In this document: positions 24,589 to 33,397 of the stretch, piece by piece
Numbering within the stretch: position 1 is the stretch's first letter
Layout of the letters: every line of letters begins with the position of its first letter
Assembly: GCF_037023745.1 (NCBI RefSeq)
Contig: NZ_CP146101.1
Span: 3,216,001-3,280,000, forward strand
Direction of reading: 5' to 3'
Length of the DNA: 64,000 bases
From: Streptomyces sp. SCSIO 30461
GTDB lineage: Bacteria > Actinomycetota > Actinomycetes > Streptomycetales > Streptomycetaceae
Program-made: the position numbers and the translations under genes
Notes under the pieces: model-generated
Database searches by the model: none
What the model was told of the DNA's origin: nothing
The model's input: the letters and a program-made list of their open reading frames with translations, nothing else

Positions 24589-26361
24589 ATGTCTCAACTT
24601 CGCGCACCCGCCGCGCGGCCGGAGCGCCGCGAGGGCGGCGGACGCCACGGTCGGTCGGGCTCACGCACCCCCGCCGCAGGCCCCCGTTCCCCCCGCACTC
24701 CTCCCTCAGGCAGGCAGCAGCCCAGACCGGCATCGGCACCGGAGTCCCGGATACGTCCCCGACTGCTGCGCAGCGCGGTCATCCCCGCCGTGGTCGCCAC
24801 GCTCAGCGGCGCCGCCGCGGTGCTCTTCACCATCCGGTCGACCGCACTGCGGCCATCGATCGCCCTCTGGCTCGCCCTGCTGGGCTCAGCAGCCCTGGCC
24901 ATCGCGGCCGTGGTTGCCGCGGTCCTCAGCGCGAACCGGACCGCGAGGTCCGTCGCCGACCGCTGCGACAGGCTGCGCCGCTCGACCGCCCGCAGCCAGG
25001 CGGAGCTCCGCACGGTCATGGAGGGACTGCGCCGAGGTGAGCGCCCGGGGCCCCGCTGCGATATAGCGGTCCCCGACGGAGAAGCTGACGAATTCGAGCT
25101 GCTCGCCCATGAGCTCAACCGGTCCCATGACGCCGCCGTCGCCGCGGTGGTCCAGGCATCCCGGCTCGCCGGCGCCGGCAGCGATCAGAGGGTAGAGGTC
25201 TTCGTCAACCTGGCTCGCAGACTGCAGTCCCTTGTCCATCGTGAGATCCAGCTGCTCGACGAGCTGGAGAACGAGGTCGAGGACCCCGAGCTGCTCAAGG
25301 GCCTCTTCCATGTCGACCACCTCGCCACCCGGATTCGCCGCCACGCGGAGAACCTCGCCGTGCTCGGTGGTGCCATCTCCCGCCGTCAGTGGTCGAATCC
25401 GGTCACGATGACCGAAGTGCTTCGTTCCTCGATCGCCGAGGTCGAACAGTACCCGCGAGTGAAACTCGTGCCGCCGATCGACGGCACCCTACGCGGCCAC
25501 GCCGTGGCCGATGTCATCCATCTGCTCGCCGAACTGGTCGAGAACGCCACGCTGTTCTCAGCCCCGCACACCCAGGTCCTGCTGCGTGCCTCCCATGTCA
25601 CGGCCGGCCTCGCCGTCGAGGTGGAGGACCGGGGCCTCGGCATGTCCGCCGATGAGCAGCACCGGATGAACTCCCTGCTCGCCGACCCCGACCAGGCCAA
25701 CGTGGCCAAGATGCTGCAGGACGGCCGCATCGGGCTGTTCGTGGTGTCCGCTCTCGCGCGTCGGCACGGTGTCGCGGTGCGCCTCCAGTCCAATATCTAC
25801 GGTGGCATCCAGGCCGTACTCGTACTGCCGAAGGGCCTGCTCGGTGAGGAGGCCGACGCCGCCCCGCAGACGGGACAGACTCCGGTGTACGAGCCCGACC
25901 GGATCGGCCCGAACTCCGTCGTGCCGCCTCCGGTGCACAACGCCCCCGCACCCGCCACGGCTTCCGCACCCGTCACCGACCCGCCGCCCACGACCACCCC
26001 GGTCGGCGGCCCGCAGCGCTCACTCACCTACGTCACCACGGGTCCCGGCATCCCGCACCAGCCACCTCAGCGACCGGCTCATCCCCCGCGGCCGGCGCAG
26101 CGACCGGACGCCACCGCCCACAGCCCGCTCCCGACACCCGGTGCGACCGGCCCGCGCCCCACGCTCCCCAAGCGCCGCGCCCAGGAACACCTGGCGCCGC
26201 AACTGCGCCACGATCCGGTCCCGCGGCCCGCAGAGGAGCAGGCGATCCACGACCCGGGCCTGATAGCCGCCTTCCAGCGCGGTATCGGCCTCGCACAGAA
26301 CCAGAGTCCCCCGACCGCCCCCCACGAACCGCACCTTCGGGGCGACACCCACAAGGAGTAG
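24589..26361 (+). CDS. cvnA: Conservon sensor-like histidine kinase (CvnA)
   Basis: 590-aa membrane sensor. A ~55-residue disordered basic N-terminus precedes two helices (about 63-84 and 90-115), then a coiled linker and an ATPase domain. The N-box ELVENATLFSAP (~316-327), G1 EDRGLGM and G2-like GRIGLFVVSALARRHG are present; the phosphoacceptor His region is less standard, as in other CvnA proteins. A long Pro-rich C-terminal tail (~430-590) follows. ATG 24589. It heads a five-gene conservon thought to act like a GPCR/G-protein complex at the membrane. Confidence 0.93.
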   Translation: MSQLRAPAARPERREGGGRHGRSGSRTPAAGPRSPRTPPSGRQQPRPASAPESRIRPRLLRSAVIPAVVATLSGAAAVLFTIRSTALRPSIALWLALLGSAALAIAAVVAAVLSANRTARSVADRCDRLRRSTARSQAELRTVMEGLRRGERPGPRCDIAVPDGEADEFELLAHELNRSHDAAVAAVVQASRLAGAGSDQRVEVFVNLARRLQSLVHREIQLLDELENEVEDPELLKGLFHVDHLATRIRRHAENLAVLGGAISRRQWSNPVTMTEVLRSSIAEVEQYPRVKLVPPIDGTLRGHAVADVIHLLAELVENATLFSAPHTQVLLRASHVTAGLAVEVEDRGLGMSADEQHRMNSLLADPDQANVAKMLQDGRIGLFVVSALARRHGVAVRLQSNIYGGIQAVLVLPKGLLGEEADAAPQTGQTPVYEPDRIGPNSVVPPPVHNAPAPATASAPVTDPPPTTTPVGGPQRSLTYVTTGPGIPHQPPQRPAHPPRPAQRPDATAHSPLPTPGATGPRPTLPKRRAQEHLAPQLRHDPVPRPAEEQAIHDPGLIAAFQRGIGLAQNQSPPTAPHEPHLRGDTHKE

Positions 26362-26368
26362 ATGCACC

Positions 26369-26803
26369 ATGGCGAGCGATACGCCGACCGGTCATTCATC
26401 GGATCTCGACTGGCTGCTCAGCGGACTGGTCCAGAGAGTGCCGTACACCCACAACGCGGTGCTGCTTTCCTGTGACGGCCTGGTGAAGTCCGTGCACGGC
26501 CTCGACGCCGACAGCGCCGACCACATGGCCGCGTTGGCATCCGGGCTGTACTCACTCGGCCGCAGCGCAGGTGCCCGGTTCGGTGACGGCGGCGAGGTCC
26601 GCCAGGTCGTGGTCGAACTCGACTCGACCCTGCTCTTCGTGTCCACCGCGGGTTCGGGCACCTGCCTGGCCGTGCTCGCCGGGCGCGAGGCGGACGCCGC
26701 GGTCCTCGGATACGAGATGGCGATGCTCGTCAAGAGCGTGCGGCCCTATCTGGTCACCCCGGCGAGACAGCCGGCCGGAGCGCCCACCATCACGGGCCAC
26801 TGA
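26369..26803 (+). CDS. cvnB: Conservon roadblock/LC7 protein (CvnB)
   Basis: 144-aa roadblock/LC7-domain protein (DLDWLLSGLVQRVPYTHNAV at the N-terminus, then the five-strand core). In conservons it binds CvnA and CvnD and may act as a GTPase-activating partner. ATG 26369 is 7 nt after cvnA, and the next gene starts 2 nt after its stop. Confidence 0.93.
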   Translation: MASDTPTGHSSDLDWLLSGLVQRVPYTHNAVLLSCDGLVKSVHGLDADSADHMAALASGLYSLGRSAGARFGDGGEVRQVVVELDSTLLFVSTAGSGTCLAVLAGREADAAVLGYEMAMLVKSVRPYLVTPARQPAGAPTITGH

Positions 26804-26805
26804 CC

Positions 26806-27177
26806 GTGCCCGCCCCGCAGGACGGGCCCTGGCTCGACGACGCGGCCGGGCGCCTCATCCGTCCGTACACGGTGAGCGGCGGCAGGACCCGTCCGACGGC
26901 CGCACTCGACCTGCTCTCGCTGGTGATGGCGACCGGCTCGGCGCCGCAGTCCCATCTGGGCCCCGAGCACACCCTGGCGCTCGGGCTGTGTGACGGACCC
27001 ACATCGGTGGCGGAGATCTCCGCGCATCTGCGGCTCCCGGCGGTCGTCACCAAAGTGCTCCTGTCCGATCTCGTGGAGTGCGGCGCCGTCACCGCGCGGG
27101 CGCCCCGCTTCCAGGAGGCCCCTACCGACCGCTCTCTGCTGGAGGCAGTGCTCGATGGCCTACGACGACGGCTCTGA
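26806..27177 (+). CDS. cvnC: Conservon DUF742 protein (CvnC)
   Basis: 123-aa DUF742 protein. The RLIRPYTVSGGRTRPTAALD segment and the predicted winged-helix part (TSVAEISAHLRLPAVVTKV) are typical. GTG 26806. Its stop lies 23 nt inside cvnD, so translation is coupled. Its precise role in the conservon is unknown. Confidence 0.92.
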   Translation: MPAPQDGPWLDDAAGRLIRPYTVSGGRTRPTAALDLLSLVMATGSAPQSHLGPEHTLALGLCDGPTSVAEISAHLRLPAVVTKVLLSDLVECGAVTARAPRFQEAPTDRSLLEAVLDGLRRRL

Positions 27178-27790
27178 AATCCGCAGCCTCCCGGGACGTT
27201 CGGCCGCTGACCGCTTCCCCTCCGCGTTGAAGATCCTGGTCGCGGGGGGATTCGGGGTCGGCAAGACGACCTTCGTCGGAGCGGTGAGCGAGATCGAGCC
27301 GCTGAGCACGGAGGAACTGCTGACCACGGTCGGTGAGGCGACGGACCGGCTCGACGGGGTCGAGTCCAAGACCACCACGACCGTCGCCATGGACTTCGGC
27401 CGTATCACCCTCGACGAACACCATGTGCTGTACCTCTTCGGCACGCCGGGCCAGGAGCGCTTCTGGTTCATGTGGGACGAACTCTCCGAAGGAGCACTGG
27501 GTGCCGTCGTGCTGGCCGACACCCGCCGCCTGGAGGAGTCCTTCGCCGCTGTCGACTTCTTCGAACGGCGGGGTATCGGGTTCGTCGTCGCCGTCAACGA
27601 GTTCGACGGTGCCCACCGATATGAGCCGGATGAGGTGCGGGCCGCCATCGACCTCAAACCGGAGATACCCGTCGTGCTGTGCGACGCCCGTATCGGCAGT
27701 TCCGGGATACGGACCCTGGTCACCCTCGTCCAGTATCTGCTGACCACCACACCGGCACCCGCGGCGGTGCCGAGCTACGGAGCACACTGA
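27155..27790 (+). CDS. cvnD: Conservon small GTPase (CvnD)
   Basis: 211-aa Ras-like ATP/GTP-binding protein. G1 is GGFGVGKTTF, G3 is FGTPGQERFWFMWDE, and the G4 position reads NEFDG instead of NKxD, as usual in this family. ATG 27155 overlaps cvnC by 23 nt. The stop overlaps the start of the GAF-domain gene (TGATG). Confidence 0.93.
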   Translation: MAYDDGSEIRSLPGRSAADRFPSALKILVAGGFGVGKTTFVGAVSEIEPLSTEELLTTVGEATDRLDGVESKTTTTVAMDFGRITLDEHHVLYLFGTPGQERFWFMWDELSEGALGAVVLADTRRLEESFAAVDFFERRGIGFVVAVNEFDGAHRYEPDEVRAAIDLKPEIPVVLCDARIGSSGIRTLVTLVQYLLTTTPAPAAVPSYGAH

Positions 27791-28365
27791 TGACGTACGA
27801 CCCCACCGGGCACCTGCTGCTCACCCCCATCGACCGCGACGCGCCGATACGGGTGGGCAGGCTGCGCCAACTAGGGCTGGGGGAGCGGGCGGAGCCGGCC
27901 TTCGACGACTTCGCGCACCGCCTTGCCGAAGTGACCCGAGCCCCGTACTCGATGGTCAACTTCATCGATGAGAACCAGCAGTTCTTCGCCGGGCTGCACA
28001 CTCCGACGGGCAGCCACTCCGGAGAGCAGCTCGACGCGGCGACCGCGGCGACGGGCGCCGACGTGAGCCGCTTCATGGCACGCGACCACGGCTACTGCCC
28101 CCATGTGGTGGTGCGGCGCAAGGCACTCGTCCTGGAGGACGTGTGCGACTACCCGCGATTCGCCGGGAATCCGGTCGTCGACGAGATCGGTATCCGGTCC
28201 TATCTCGGGGCGCCGTTGATCGACCGTACGGGGATCGCGCTCGGCACGATCTGCGTGGTGGACACGGAGCCGCGCCCCTGGGGCCGGGCCGGGCTCGAGA
28301 CGATCAAGGCACTGGCCGCCGAACTGGCGGAGCAGATCCACCGCCGTGAGGACGTCGGAATCTGA
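27790..28365 (+). CDS. GAF-domain protein, fifth conservon gene
   Basis: 191-aa protein with a GAF fold (LAEVTRAPYSMVNFIDENQQ FFAGL at ~45-70, then CPHVVVRRKALVLEDVCDYP and SYLGAPLI). The motif set resembles GAF proteins found after cvnD in several conservons, where it may sense a small molecule or redox state for the complex. ATG 27790 overlaps the cvnD stop by 1 nt, so it belongs to the operon. Confidence 0.88.
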   Translation: MTYDPTGHLLLTPIDRDAPIRVGRLRQLGLGERAEPAFDDFAHRLAEVTRAPYSMVNFIDENQQFFAGLHTPTGSHSGEQLDAATAATGADVSRFMARDHGYCPHVVVRRKALVLEDVCDYPRFAGNPVVDEIGIRSYLGAPLIDRTGIALGTICVVDTEPRPWGRAGLETIKALAAELAEQIHRREDVGI

Positions 28366-28544
28366 TGGTGTGTCGTGACACCGGGGCGACGGCGGAGCGC
28401 ACGGTGTGATGTGGTGATGGAATGCCGCGTCGGCACCGAGGGTGGGCAGTGACGCGGGATGCCGCAGGCGTGTGGGACGGAGGGCCGGGACACCGAACGA
28501 TGACCGCGCCGAAGACGCTTCGTCGGCCGGTCGGCCCCACCCCG

Positions 28545-29741
28545 TCACAGGGCGGGAGTCAGCCGGGTGACCTCCGAAAGGGTCTGCGACCACTGCCCCT
28601 TGGCGGTGCCCAACGCCACCTCACCGAGCCGTAGCAGTTGGACGTCCGAGGTGCCGGCGGGCGCGAAGATGTGGTGGGCGTCTCGCAGATAGCGCTCGAT
28701 GGGGCGGTCGGTGAAGAGTCCGGCCGCCGCATGGATCTCCATCGCGTTCCGCGCCGAGTCCAGGGCCGATTCGACATTGACCAGCTTCGCGTTCATCAGC
28801 TCCGCGTCGCAGGGAATCCCCTGGTCCAGCAGATGAACCGCGTGGTAGGCGGCAAGCCGCGCAGTCATCAGACGTGACTGTAGCTGCCCCAACTTCATCT
28901 TGATGGAGGGGAGTTCATGCAGAGGCGCGCCGTAACGTCGGCGTTCCGAGCAGAAGCGCGTGCTCTCCTCCAGGATCGCCTCGTGGATGCCGAGCGCGAC
29001 CGCGGTGAGGTTCGCCCGTCCGTACAGCACGCTGGAGGAATAGGCGACGGCGAGGCCGTCTCCCTCCGCGCCGAGCCGGTTCGTCACCGGTACCCGGCAG
29101 TTGTCGAAGAACAGCTCTCCGAAGCTGAAACCGTGCAGGCCCATGGTCGGCTTCTGTTCACCCGTGCGAAAGCCGGGCCGGCCCGATTCGACCAGGAGGG
29201 CGGTCAGGCCCCCTGATCCCGGACCCGTGCGGACCACGACGCCGTGCAGATCGCCGACATGGCTGTTGCCGACGTACACCTTTCGGCCATTGACGACATA
29301 CTCGTCGCCGTCACGTACGGCGGTGGCGGTCATGCCCAGCACATGACCGCCCGACTCGGGCTCGGTGACCGCGATCGTGGGCAGGCACTCCCCGGCGGCG
29401 ATCGCCGGAAGCCAGGTCTTCTTCTGCTCTTCGCTGCCGAAGTGGACCACCTTCGCGGCGCCCAGCTGGGAGGCCTGGACCATGGCCCCCATGGCGGCGC
29501 TGACCCGGGACAGCTCCTCGATGATGATGGTCTTGGCGAGGTGCCCGGCTCCCATGCCGCCGTACGCCTTGTCGATCGTCGCCCCGAGCCAGCCCCGACG
29601 TGCGATCAGCCGCGACAACTCGTGGTGCACCGTCCGGGCCGACTCCATCGCGGCAACCCGGGGGCGGACTTCGTTCTCGGCGAAACGCCTGACGCTCTCC
29701 CTGAGCTGATGGTGCGGTCGGCTGGTGAAGTACCCGTCCAT
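28545..29741 (-). CDS. Acyl-CoA dehydrogenase family protein lacking the usual catalytic Glu
   Basis: 398-aa flavoprotein with the ACAD fold: an N-terminal helical domain, the middle beta domain (AVTEPESGGHVLGM) and a C-terminal helical domain with RRRYGAPLHELPSIKMKLG. ATG 29741 follows AGAGGAGGG. Where medium-chain enzymes carry the base in an IYEGT motif, this protein reads IFAPAGTSDVQ, and no Glu is seen at the alternative site in the YGRANLTAV helix. It may be a non-dehydrogenating member, such as an acyl-ACP or carrier-bound oxidase. Monocistronic as far as visible. Confidence 0.88.
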   Translation of the reverse strand: MDGYFTSRPHHQLRESVRRFAENEVRPRVAAMESARTVHHELSRLIARRGWLGATIDKAYGGMGAGHLAKTIIIEELSRVSAAMGAMVQASQLGAAKVVHFGSEEQKKTWLPAIAAGECLPTIAVTEPESGGHVLGMTATAVRDGDEYVVNGRKVYVGNSHVGDLHGVVVRTGPGSGGLTALLVESGRPGFRTGEQKPTMGLHGFSFGELFFDNCRVPVTNRLGAEGDGLAVAYSSSVLYGRANLTAVALGIHEAILEESTRFCSERRRYGAPLHELPSIKMKLGQLQSRLMTARLAAYHAVHLLDQGIPCDAELMNAKLVNVESALDSARNAMEIHAAAGLFTDRPIERYLRDAHHIFAPAGTSDVQLLRLGEVALGTAKGQWSQTLSEVTRLTPAL

Positions 29742-30389
29742 GGCGAGCCCTCCTCTGCGAAAACGCCTGCTCGCGCGGGTGTGCGAACTGGTGGTGCATC
29801 GGCGCGGTCCCGTGCCGTACGGGCCGGCCACCATGTGGCACCCCATGGTGTTGATCACCGCCAACGGCATCCAGGCAGACTGACAACTATGGCTGAAACC
29901 CGGACCGTTGACGTTTGATTGAAGCTGTGCGTTGGGTGGTAGCGGCCCGCCGGTCCTCCCGAAGGGCATTCCCTCCCGGCCGCTCCTTGCCACATGCCAA
30001 GGGCAAAGGTTTTGCGGAAGCGCCGGGCGCGTGGTTGTGCCGTCCCGCGCCCCGGTCCGCTCCGGGCGCTGCAGTGTTGCCGCGTCGGCGGCGGCACCCC
30101 GCGTTTCGGGCTCGACCGGGGTGGAAAGTATTCGCTCACTGGATGTCAGACAGCTCCCGACTCGGCGAGAACTGGGTTATGTCTACAGGGAGTTGGGGGC
30201 CATCAGCGCGCAGTCACTTCGGCGCCGACCCGCGTTTCTGGAAGACGAGAGTCAGGGGTCGAAAGGTTGAGCGAACATATTGTGATGACATTCACCACCA
30301 TCCCGGCCTGCGGTAACGCATGGTGATGAGTTGCCTACGACTTCAGCACGTACAGTTACGCGTGTGCAGACAGTCGACGAAGGAGACTC
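29742..30389. other. Divergent intergenic region upstream of the graspetide locus
   Basis: About 650 bp. It includes a possible small frame, GTG 30120 to TGA 30270 (50 codons, with a LDVRQLPTRRELGYVYRELG segment) that looks protein-like but has no recognised family. The AT-rich stretch 30275-30380 probably holds the promoter of the graspetide genes. No RNA element recognised. Confidence 0.4.
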
Positions 30390-30581
30390 ATGCGACCGTT
30401 CGTACTGAACTTCGTACTTCCGGCCGAGAGTCCAGCGGTCACGATTTCCTACAGCTACGACCCCGCCCTCCAGCTGAACGTGCTGGCGGACGGGCGTCCC
30501 GCCGTCGATGACAGGGCGGTGCTGCTGGCGACCGGGACGACCACATCCACGGCCGGTTCCAAGACCCACTTCGACGACTGA
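30390..30581 (+). CDS. tgmA: Graspetide (ATP-grasp-modified RiPP) precursor peptide
   Basis: 63-aa precursor of the 'ATP-grasp target RiPP' family. The leader starts MRPFVLNFVLP, the usual recognition start, and the C-terminal core is TTTSTAGSKTHFDD, matching the Thr-rich, Asp-ending cores in which side-chain esters join Thr/Ser hydroxyls to acidic residues. AAGGAGACTC precedes ATG 30390. The ATP-grasp ligase gene begins 17 nt after its stop. Product mass and ring number cannot be read from sequence. Confidence 0.88.
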   Translation: MRPFVLNFVLPAESPAVTISYSYDPALQLNVLADGRPAVDDRAVLLATGTTTSTAGSKTHFDD

Positions 30582-30598
30582 ACAGACCGGCGCGAGAA

Positions 30599-31582
30599 AT
30601 GACCGTGCTCATCCTGACCTGTCGGCAGGACGTGACCGCCGACATGGTGGTCGCCAAGCTGCATGAACGAGGCGTGCCCCTGGTGCGCCTTGATCCCGCC
30701 GACGTTCCCGGCGAGGCCGCCATGTCCGCCGAATACGTGCAAGGCGACTTCTACGGCCATCTGTCCACCGAGGGGCGCCTGCTCAGTATGGGCGCCCTGC
30801 GCTCGATATGGGTGCGCAGACCGGGGGAACCCGCGGCCCACGCCCCGGCGCCGTCGAAGTGGCTCACCGCCGAAACCGAACAGGCGCTCTACGGGATGCT
30901 GTACTCCGCCACCGCGCGGTGGATGAACCATCCCGCCATGTCCGCCCAGGCCCGATGCAAGCCCTGGCAGCTGAGCCTCGCGCACCGCAGCGGTTTCGCC
31001 GTGCCACCCACCGTCATCACCACCTTCCCGCGGGTGGCGCGGCAGTTCGCCGCCCAGTACCGGGACATCGTCGTGAAATCGGCTTCCGGGCCGCCGGTCG
31101 GTGATCCGCCGGTCGCCCTGCCCACCACCCGGATCAACCAGGACGCCGACTTCTCCTCGGTCGCCGCCGCCCCGACTTTGCTCCAGCAGTACATCGCCAA
31201 GCGTGCCGACATCCGGCTCACCGCGGTGGGCGGCAGGCTGTTCGCGGCGCGCAAGCTCGCCGCGTCCGACCAGGTCGACGGGCGCTACGGCAGCACCGGC
31301 CACAGCTGGGAAGGTGTGGAGGTGCCCCATCGGATCGCCCGGGCCGTCCGCGACTACGCGGGCGAGGCGGGCCTCGCGTATGCCGCCTTCGACTTCGCGG
31401 AGGACGAGGAGGGGGTGTGGTGGTTCCTGGAGTGCAACCAGGGCGGGCAGTTCGGGTTCATCGAACTGGAGACAGGCCAGCCCATCGCGGACGCGGTCGC
31501 CGGTTGGCTCGCCGCTGCGCCGAACGGGTCGAGCCGCGTTATGCCGAGAGCGTCCGCGGGGGATGGTCATCGTGTTCTATGA
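30599..31582 (+). CDS. tgmB: ATP-grasp peptide ligase for the graspetide
   Basis: 327-aa ATP-grasp enzyme that forms omega-ester or amide cross-links in the precursor peptide. It begins with the MTVLILTCRQDVTADMVV strand typical of the family, includes IVVKSASGPP and LLQQYIAKRADIRLTAVGGRL (ATP-binding region), and ends with the metal site DFAEDEEGVWWFLECNQGGQFGF, read in parts. Directly downstream of the precursor gene, with no other modification gene close by. The frame ends at 31582, 22 nt before the chaplin gene. Confidence 0.92.
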   Translation: MTVLILTCRQDVTADMVVAKLHERGVPLVRLDPADVPGEAAMSAEYVQGDFYGHLSTEGRLLSMGALRSIWVRRPGEPAAHAPAPSKWLTAETEQALYGMLYSATARWMNHPAMSAQARCKPWQLSLAHRSGFAVPPTVITTFPRVARQFAAQYRDIVVKSASGPPVGDPPVALPTTRINQDADFSSVAAAPTLLQQYIAKRADIRLTAVGGRLFAARKLAASDQVDGRYGSTGHSWEGVEVPHRIARAVRDYAGEAGLAYAAFDFAEDEEGVWWFLECNQGGQFGFIELETGQPIADAVAGWLAAAPNGSSRVMPRASAGDGHRVL

Positions 31583-31604
31583 CCACCTCCCCCAAGGAGA
31601 GACC

Positions 31605-31844
31605 ATGCGTATGCGCACTCTGGTGGCATCGGCCGCGCTGGCCACCGCCGCGGTCCTCGGCGGCGCCGGTGCCGCCGCGGCCCACGACGGCCCCACCGCC
31701 ATCGGTGTGGTGTCGGGTTCGCCGGGCGTGCTGTCGGGCAACGTGATCCAGATGCCGGTGTACATGCCGTTCACCTTCTGCGGCAACAGCTTCACCGTCA
31801 TCGGGTTCCTCAATCCGGCGATGGGTGTCTACTGCCTCGCGTAG
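31605..31844 (+). CDS. Short chaplin (secreted amyloid-like surface protein)
   Basis: 79-aa secreted protein. A signal peptide of ~26 residues (MRMRTLVASAALATAAVLGG, then AGAAAA) precedes one chaplin domain with the core GSPGVLSGNVIQMPVYMPF, the two conserved Cys (CGN and VYC) and the VIGFLNPA motif. It has no sortase signal, so it belongs to the short-chaplin class that coats aerial hyphae. ATG 31605 follows CAAGGAGAG. Its location 22 nt after the graspetide ligase gene is unusual for chaplin genes. Confidence 0.95.
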   Translation: MRMRTLVASAALATAAVLGGAGAAAAHDGPTAIGVVSGSPGVLSGNVIQMPVYMPFTFCGNSFTVIGFLNPAMGVYCLA

Positions 31845-32082
31845 TCGTCGGGCGGGACGGTACGGCAACAGGCGGCGGGACGCCCTGACGCCTGGGCCCG
31901 GTGGATTCTGAACGGGGGAACGTGGCGTAGGACCACCGGGCCCGACCGTGCCCGAGCCGTTACACATCGTGCTCGTCGAGCCGTCTGACGGCCGACCGGG
32001 AAACGGTTCGTGACCACCCTGGGAAGTGCGGTATGGTTCTCGTGCGCGATCGGCCGGGGGAAACCCCAGGTCAGACGGGCAC

Positions 32083-32159
<77 letters not shown>

Positions 32160-32176
32160 GCGAATCCGCCGGTCGG

Positions 32177-32213
32177 AGGCCGTTTCCTCGTAACAAGAGG
32201 AGACGGCCTTTTT
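32177..32213 (+). terminator. Intrinsic terminator after tRNA-Pro copy 1
   Basis: AGGCCGTTTCCTC (32177-32189) pairs with GAGGAGACGGCCT (32197-32209) with one G-U pair, followed by a T run. Classic rho-independent terminator 18 bp after the tRNA. Confidence 0.9.
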
Positions 32214-32311
32214 CGTTCTCCCCTATCTGTCGCACTGCATGTGTCGTGCCGGAAACGCCGGACTACGGGGATGGTGCTCCAGGTCTGCATCGGGGGCTCC
32301 GGATGTGAAGC

Positions 32312-33397
32312 TCAGTCCCGCCGCGCCACCAGCCGGTAGGCGTTCGCGAGTCCGAGGCGCTCCGCGAACGGCGCGAGAGCACGGTCCGTCAGCGTTGCCG
32401 CCAGCAGGGCCGGCAGCCCTGCCAGCAGTACCGAGGTGCGTAGCGCGCGTCTCGCGGCGCCGGGTCTGGCGGGCAGCCAGGGGAGATCGTCCCGCGGCGC
32501 CGCCTCGTCCAGCCCCAGCCAGACCGCCGCCACCAGATCGACCGCCTCGTGCGCCGATCCGTGCTGCTGCGCCACCATGGTGAAACCGTGTCCCGCCAGC
32601 GCCCGGCGCAGGTTGGCCACCGGCACCAGATGCAGATGCTGCGGCTGGAGCCAGGGGAGCCACCAGCGCCCGAGCAGCCGGGCATAGCGACTGTCCGGGT
32701 CCGGCACTTCGATCACCAGATGCCCACCGGGGCGCAGTGCCGCACGTGCCGCCTCCAGCTCCCGCACGGGCTCGGTGCTGTGCTCCAGGTAGTGGAACAT
32801 GCTCACCACGTCGTATTCGCCGGTCATACCGGGCGCGAGCTCCGTGAAGCCACCGCGGTGACCACGCTCGACCCGCCCCTCGCGGGCGGCGAGCTCGGCG
32901 CCGTCGGAGCGGTCGAGCCCATCGAAGACCACGTCCGGCAGCACCTCCCGGGCGACCTCGCAGAAGTGGCCGTGGCCCGTACCCACATCCAGCCACCGCT
33001 TTGCCTCGCCGACATAGGGGAGCACCGACTCGGCACGGCGGCGGTACGAGGCGGTGCGCCCGCTGAACATCCCGTCGAGCTGCCGCTCGCCGAGGCCGTC
33101 ATAGAAGTCCCGGTAGTAGAAGTCGAGCCCCCTGGCGTTGAGCCGGGGGTTCTGGAACAGGTGCCGGCAGGAGTGGCAGCGGTCGATCCGGAACGTGCCG
33201 GGCTTGTGCTGGAGAAGGTCGGCTGTGCGCAGCTGCCCGCCGATCCGCGCCGATCCGCACCATGGGCAGGTGTGCCGCATCGGTTCGAAGAAGACCTGCG
33301 GCCCGTCGGCGAGCTCGTTCCGGTAGGCGGGTCGCAGCGCGGCCACCAGTTCATGCCGTGACTGCTGGGGACGGGAGCGCTGGGAGCGGGCGGTCAT
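32312..33397 (-). CDS. SAM-dependent methyltransferase with N-terminal zinc ribbon (PKS cluster)
   Basis: 361-aa class I methyltransferase. The N-terminal part has two CxxC knuckles (C44/C47 and C74/C77) as in the zinc-binding sugar or carboxylate methyltransferase group. SAM motif I is WLDVGTGHGHF; motif with FHYLEHSTEP follows. Its start overlaps the glycosyltransferase stop by 4 nt (ATGA), so it is the last gene of the PKS transcript. It may methylate the sugar or lipid chain; zinc-ribbon methyltransferases of this type often act on NDP-sugars. Ends 99 bp from the tRNA terminator. Confidence 0.87.
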   Translation of the reverse strand: MTARSQRSRPQQSRHELVAALRPAYRNELADGPQVFFEPMRHTCPWCGSARIGGQLRTADLLQHKPGTFRIDRCHSCRHLFQNPRLNARGLDFYYRDFYDGLGERQLDGMFSGRTASYRRRAESVLPYVGEAKRWLDVGTGHGHFCEVAREVLPDVVFDGLDRSDGAELAAREGRVERGHRGGFTELAPGMTGEYDVVSMFHYLEHSTEPVRELEAARAALRPGGHLVIEVPDPDSRYARLLGRWWLPWLQPQHLHLVPVANLRRALAGHGFTMVAQQHGSAHEAVDLVAAVWLGLDEAAPRDDLPWLPARPGAARRALRTSVLLAGLPALLAATLTDRALAPFAERLGLANAYRLVARRD

